Below are positions 61,338-64,000 of a stretch of 64,000 nt of DNA, piece after piece. The notes beneath the pieces were generated by a model that was not told the DNA's origin, did not search any database, and saw only the letters and a program-made list of their open reading frames with translations. Both the position numbers and the translations under genes were made by a program. The stretch lies in the NCBI RefSeq assembly GCF_004053875.1, contig NZ_SBIP01000001.1, positions 62,001 through 126,000 on the forward strand, in the 5' to 3' direction. Positions within the stretch are counted from its first letter, which is position 1. Each line of letters begins with the position of its first letter. The stretch is from Neorhizobium lilium (GTDB lineage: Bacteria; Pseudomonadota; Alphaproteobacteria; Rhizobiales; Rhizobiaceae).

Positions 61338-62254
61338 CATTCCGGAATCGCGGGCAAGATTCTCTCTCGCTTCTTCAACGTTTGTTCGCGGATGAAGATG
61401 AACAACCCCGACGCGACGATCAAGCCCGCGCCGATCATCATGGTCAGCCGCGGCGTGTCGCCGAAGAACAGCCAGCCGAATACCACTGCCCAGAGCAGAA
61501 GCGTATATTGCAACGGGGCGACCGTTGCGGCATCCGAAATCTTCAAGGCCCGGTTGACGAGCATGTGTGCCGCCATTGCGACGATGCCGAGCAGGGCGAG
61601 AAGCAGGAGGTCGCCCGTCGAGGCGATCGGCGACCAATCGGCAGGCGCGAAGACAAGCCCTGCCAGCCCCGCACCGCCCACCTGGAAGAACACCAGCGTG
61701 CTGTCCGGCGTGCCGCGCAGGAAACGCCCGGAAATCAGCATGAAGGCGAAGGCCGCGCTGCCGATGATGGAGATGATCGCCGGCATGGTGAACATGGCGC
61801 TCGACGGCTCCAGGGTAACGATGACACCGACAAATCCGATGGCGATTGCCGTCCAGCGCCGCCAGCCGACCTTTTCGCCGAGCAGGAACGGTGAGGAGGC
61901 TGCCACATAGATCGGTGCCGCCAGCCAGTAGGTCATGACATCCGCAAGCGGCAGATATGCGACCGCATAATAGAAGCAGAACACCTCGGCCGTGGAGAAA
62001 AAGACGCGGGCGAATTGCATCCATGGCCGCTCGACAGACTTCAGGTTCTGCCATCCGGCATGCCAGACGATGGGTGTGAGTATCAACAAGGCAGCAAGGC
62101 TGCGCAGCATGACGACCTGTCCGAGGCCATAGCTGGCGACCAGCCATTTGCCCATGGCATCGTTGAGCGCGAACATCAGCATGCCGACAAGCATCAGCAA
62201 CGGGCCGGTCGTGGAAATAGCGCGCCGGGACGCAGCGAAAGACGGTAAAGACAT
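61337..62254 (-). CDS. DMT-superfamily transporter (EamA family)
   Basis: 305 aa with ten membrane segments in two EamA repeats (from GPLLMLVGMLMFALNDAMGKWLV and from GSAAFAFMLISGRFL). Typical pieces: VMLRSLAALLILTPIVW, YYAVAYLPLADVMTYWLAAPIYVA. Such proteins export metabolites or amino acids; the substrate is unknown. ATG 62254 is chosen; the upstream ATG at 62311 overlaps a short ORF with a strong ribosome site (62265-62351). Confidence 0.85.
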   Translation of the reverse strand: MSLPSFAASRRAISTTGPLLMLVGMLMFALNDAMGKWLVASYGLGQVVMLRSLAALLILTPIVWHAGWQNLKSVERPWMQFARVFFSTAEVFCFYYAVAYLPLADVMTYWLAAPIYVAASSPFLLGEKVGWRRWTAIAIGFVGVIVTLEPSSAMFTMPAIISIIGSAAFAFMLISGRFLRGTPDSTLVFFQVGGAGLAGLVFAPADWSPIASTGDLLLLALLGIVAMAAHMLVNRALKISDAATVAPLQYTLLLWAVVFGWLFFGDTPRLTMMIGAGLIVASGLFIFIREQTLKKRERILPAIPE

Positions 62255-62264
62255 GAGTTTGATC

Positions 62265-62351
62265 TCAGACGCTGGATATGTCGGATATACGCCAGCCCCC
62301 GGGGAAGGCACGCTGGGCCACCCGCACCCTCTCGATCCATATAGTCGTCAT
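62265..62351 (-). CDS. Possible 28-aa leader peptide upstream of DMT exporter
   Basis: ATG at 62351 is preceded by CAGGAGGAG 6-7 nt away, the best ribosome site in this stretch. The ORF begins MTTIWIERVRVAQRAFPGGW, ends ISSV, and stops 10 nt before the exporter ATG in a different frame. It could couple translation of the exporter or act as a regulatory leader. No homology recognised; it could be spurious. Confidence 0.4.
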   Translation of the reverse strand: MTTIWIERVRVAQRAFPGGWRISDISSV

Positions 62352-62463
62352 TCTTGCTCCTCCTGATTCCCGCCTTGGTTTATCAGGTCGAAGCCGCAGA
62401 TACTGCCGAACAAAAGACATTTCGCATCTTTTTGATTGGCCGCCTCTTGCGCAGAACAATGAG

Positions 62464-62490
62464 GCCTCCGGCAGCTTTTCCGCCGAAGGC
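62464..62490 (-). terminator. Terminator-like hairpin after methyltransferase gene
   Basis: GCCTCCGGC and GCCGAAGGC pair with one mismatch around a 9-nt loop, 13 bp after the methyltransferase stop on the minus strand. The tail CCTCATTGTTC is only modestly T-rich. Confidence 0.45.
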
Positions 62491-62502
62491 CGGTCATTAT
62501 CC

Positions 62503-63546
62503 TCAGGAGCGCTTCTTCATCACCCCATAGACGATGTTCCGGTTCTTGCCAAAGAAGACCTTCGACTCGTACTTACCGTTCTCGTCGCAGGCGTGGATGA
62601 TATTCCACATGTCAGCCTCCGAGCGCAGCAACAGCTGCCAGTTCATGAAGGTCTCGATATAGCCATCGACCAGGATCGGATAGGAATAGTTGGCGAACAG
62701 GAAGGTGCCGTTGGGCTTCAGCATCTCCAGGCAACGTTGAGTAAGCTTTATTGCGACCTTGTCGATGAGGTAGTCGTAAAGACCGGACGCGTAGACCAAG
62801 TCGAACTTGCCCGGCTGCTGGCGGCCAGTTAGGATCGCCCGGACGGATCCGTCGATCGCTTCCACCGCGGTTCCCTGATAATCCCGCGCGATGGTTCCGA
62901 TGCTGATCGGGTCCTGGTCGAGAGCGACCCAGCGCTTCAGCCGTTTCTCTTTGAAGGCGGCGGAATATTCCGCCTCGCGCAGGTGCCCGGCGGCGACGCT
63001 GAGAACTTCGGTGCCCGGCCCGTTCGCGGCTGCCACCTCGTCCACCTGGGCTGCAAGGATGTCGCGCCGGTCCCAGTTGGCAAGCGATGACGGTGCCGTG
63101 CTGGTGTACTCGAACAAGGCACGGCCGAGATCCGTGGCACGCGCCACGTCCTCGGTCACACTCTCATGCCGGTAGATGAAGTCGAGCAACCTCGCATCGC
63201 CGGAATAGCCGCGCGGCTTGTCCCATGACCAGCGGGTCAGCGGATCCTGCAGAAAGAACTCTGCAATCGGGTGGCCCTGAATGAAGGGCATCAGTTCCTG
63301 CCAGACGCGTGTCGGCAGCCTGCCGCGAATGTCATGAAGCGATCTTGTTACGCGATCGATGGCTCGGGTCGGGTCTTCACCCTTTTCGAACTGCTGCCGG
63401 GCAAGCTCCAGCATCAGCGCCAGCTCCCCACGCCCTTCCGCCAGATACTCCTCGAACCGCTCACCTCTATCGGCTTCAAGCTCGCCCGCAATCGCCGCAG
63501 GCGTTATAAGGCTGTGACCGTCGAATTCCATCTTCATTTGGGTCAT
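62503..63546 (-). CDS. Class I SAM-dependent methyltransferase-like protein with N-terminal helical domain
   Basis: 347 aa. Residues 1-160 are helical and charged (RFEEYLAEGRGELALMLELARQQFEKGEDP; LTRWSWDKPRGYSGDARLLDFIYRHES). From ~170 a Rossmann methyltransferase follows, but motif I reads EVLSVAAGHLREAEY, not the usual GxGxG. Later motifs are LKRWVALDQDPISIG, FDLVYASGLYDYL and LKPNGTFLFANYS. Similar proteins in rhizobia are annotated as extracellular-factor or generic methyltransferases. GGAAA precedes the ATG. Target unknown. Confidence 0.75.
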   Translation of the reverse strand: MTQMKMEFDGHSLITPAAIAGELEADRGERFEEYLAEGRGELALMLELARQQFEKGEDPTRAIDRVTRSLHDIRGRLPTRVWQELMPFIQGHPIAEFFLQDPLTRWSWDKPRGYSGDARLLDFIYRHESVTEDVARATDLGRALFEYTSTAPSSLANWDRRDILAAQVDEVAAANGPGTEVLSVAAGHLREAEYSAAFKEKRLKRWVALDQDPISIGTIARDYQGTAVEAIDGSVRAILTGRQQPGKFDLVYASGLYDYLIDKVAIKLTQRCLEMLKPNGTFLFANYSYPILVDGYIETFMNWQLLLRSEADMWNIIHACDENGKYESKVFFGKNRNIVYGVMKKRS

Positions 63547-63629
63547 AGGAAATTTCCGTCATATGATGAGACACTTGCAGAAAGACGGCGTCTTGGGCCG
63601 CTGCCTTCCCGCAAATTTGAACATAGTCG

Positions 63630-63705
63630 TAAACTTCTGATTAACCATTAGATTTCTTAGTGCCCTGGGGAAATCAGGATTCTTGGTAAATTTAACCAGA
63701 TTTAA
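63630..63705. promoter_or_regulatory. Candidate CtrA-type sites in divergent promoter region
   Basis: TAAA, 7 bp, TTAACCAT (63630-63648) nearly fits the CtrA consensus TTAA-N7-TTAA(C), and TTAACCAT is a known half-site form. A second, weaker pair is TTAA-N6-TTAA at 63692-63705. The ~290-bp region separates the methyltransferase from the gene at 63841 and holds no ORF I trust. Confidence 0.35.
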
Positions 63706-63840
63706 TTGCCGCCCCCCTATTTAGGTGGGATCAGCGCATGGTTCGTGTCGCCCAAAGGATCGGCGCCCGGCAATACGCAGTCAACGTTTGAGGGCATGCA
63801 AGCTTGGCGAGCCCCGAACCAAGAGCCGATAGGACAGTGC

Positions 63841-64000
63841 ATGAGGCACACGTTTGCCGAGACGGTGGAGACCGATCTGCAGGAAAAACTGCAGAGGCCG
63901 TCAGCGCATCAGCTTCGTCGCCTTTACGAGGCGAATGACGAAGTCGTACGAAAGAACGCGACACGGCAGGGGCTGTGGATCGCGGTGATTGTCTATATTC
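63841..64000 (+). CDS. Membrane protein N-terminus, possibly a GGDEF-type signalling protein; cut by window edge
   Basis: 53 codons from ATG 63841 with AGGA 6-7 nt upstream, open to the end of the window. It begins MRHTFAETVETDLQEKLQRP, continues with a charged helix (LRRLYEANDEVVRKNATRQG) and enters a hydrophobic segment (LWIAVIVYI). This resembles the N-terminus of membrane-bound diguanylate cyclases of Rhizobiaceae as I remember them, but no catalytic domain is visible. Confidence 0.55.
   Translation, partial: MRHTFAETVETDLQEKLQRPSAHQLRRLYEANDEVVRKNATRQGLWIAVIVYI

Overview
The window reads as a high-G+C alphaproteobacterial replicon of the Rhizobiaceae type (Rhizobium, Agrobacterium, Neorhizobium or Ensifer). 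This rests on gene content, dense ABC and TRAP solute transport, and general-stress promoters of the GGAAC-N16-GGTT form. I see no rRNA, tRNA, CRISPR array, transposase, phage module or replication origin. Almost everything is accessory carbon catabolism, as expected on a chromid or megaplasmid; that replicon assignment is inference.

Layout. (1) 1-577: 5'-proximal part of a DUF1537 acid-sugar kinase. (2) 723-8256: a MalK/F/G/E-type sugar ABC operon divergent from a ROK repressor, a Gfo/Idh/MocA oxidoreductase and a ThuA-domain protein, a thu-like keto-sugar system with two matching operator boxes. (3) 8316-23913: a hexonate/hexuronate region with a DHDPS-family lyase, a mandelate-racemase-family dehydratase, an Ldh-family dehydrogenase, a TRAP transporter, L-idonate-5-dehydrogenase-like, UxuA, UxuB, a second zinc dehydrogenase, UxaA and three GntR regulators, two of them with tandem winged helices. 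(4) 23972-24086: a structured inverted-repeat element. (5) 24165-33543: a complete non-phosphorylating L-fucose pathway with its own ribose-type ABC transporter and a GntR regulator. (6) 33593-36824: an orphan WecG/TagA glycosyltransferase and a three-gene membrane/amphipathic-helix operon behind an EcfG-like promoter. (7) 36897-39192: a cystine-like amino-acid ABC operon. (8) 39416-47827: a divergent Liv-type ABC locus carrying two aldo/keto reductases (one fused to a RidA-like domain), a TIGR04076 protein and a GntR regulator, with unknown substrate. (9) 47847-52743: a beta-propeller lactonase, two probable general-stress genes, MalQ and a secreted lytic transglycosylase. (10) 52846-61284: a tetronate-type dehydrogenase pair (DenD-like and 3-HIBADH family), an FAD-linked 2-hydroxyacid dehydrogenase, a GntR regulator, an XylX-like 2-keto-3-deoxy-pentonate dehydratase and a second TRAP transporter. 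(11) 61337-64000: a DMT exporter with a possible 28-aa leader ORF, an atypical methyltransferase, and the start of a membrane protein cut by the window edge.

The common logic is a transporter, a divergent local repressor (GntR/FCD or ROK), and oxidative enzymes that turn sugar acids into 2-keto-3-deoxy acids and then central metabolites. Several operons carry a hairpin just after the solute-binding-protein gene, which would favour higher expression of the binding protein. The best leads for undescribed biology are the Liv/AKR/RidA/TIGR04076 locus, the tandem-winged-helix GntR regulators, and the stress-promoter-driven small genes.
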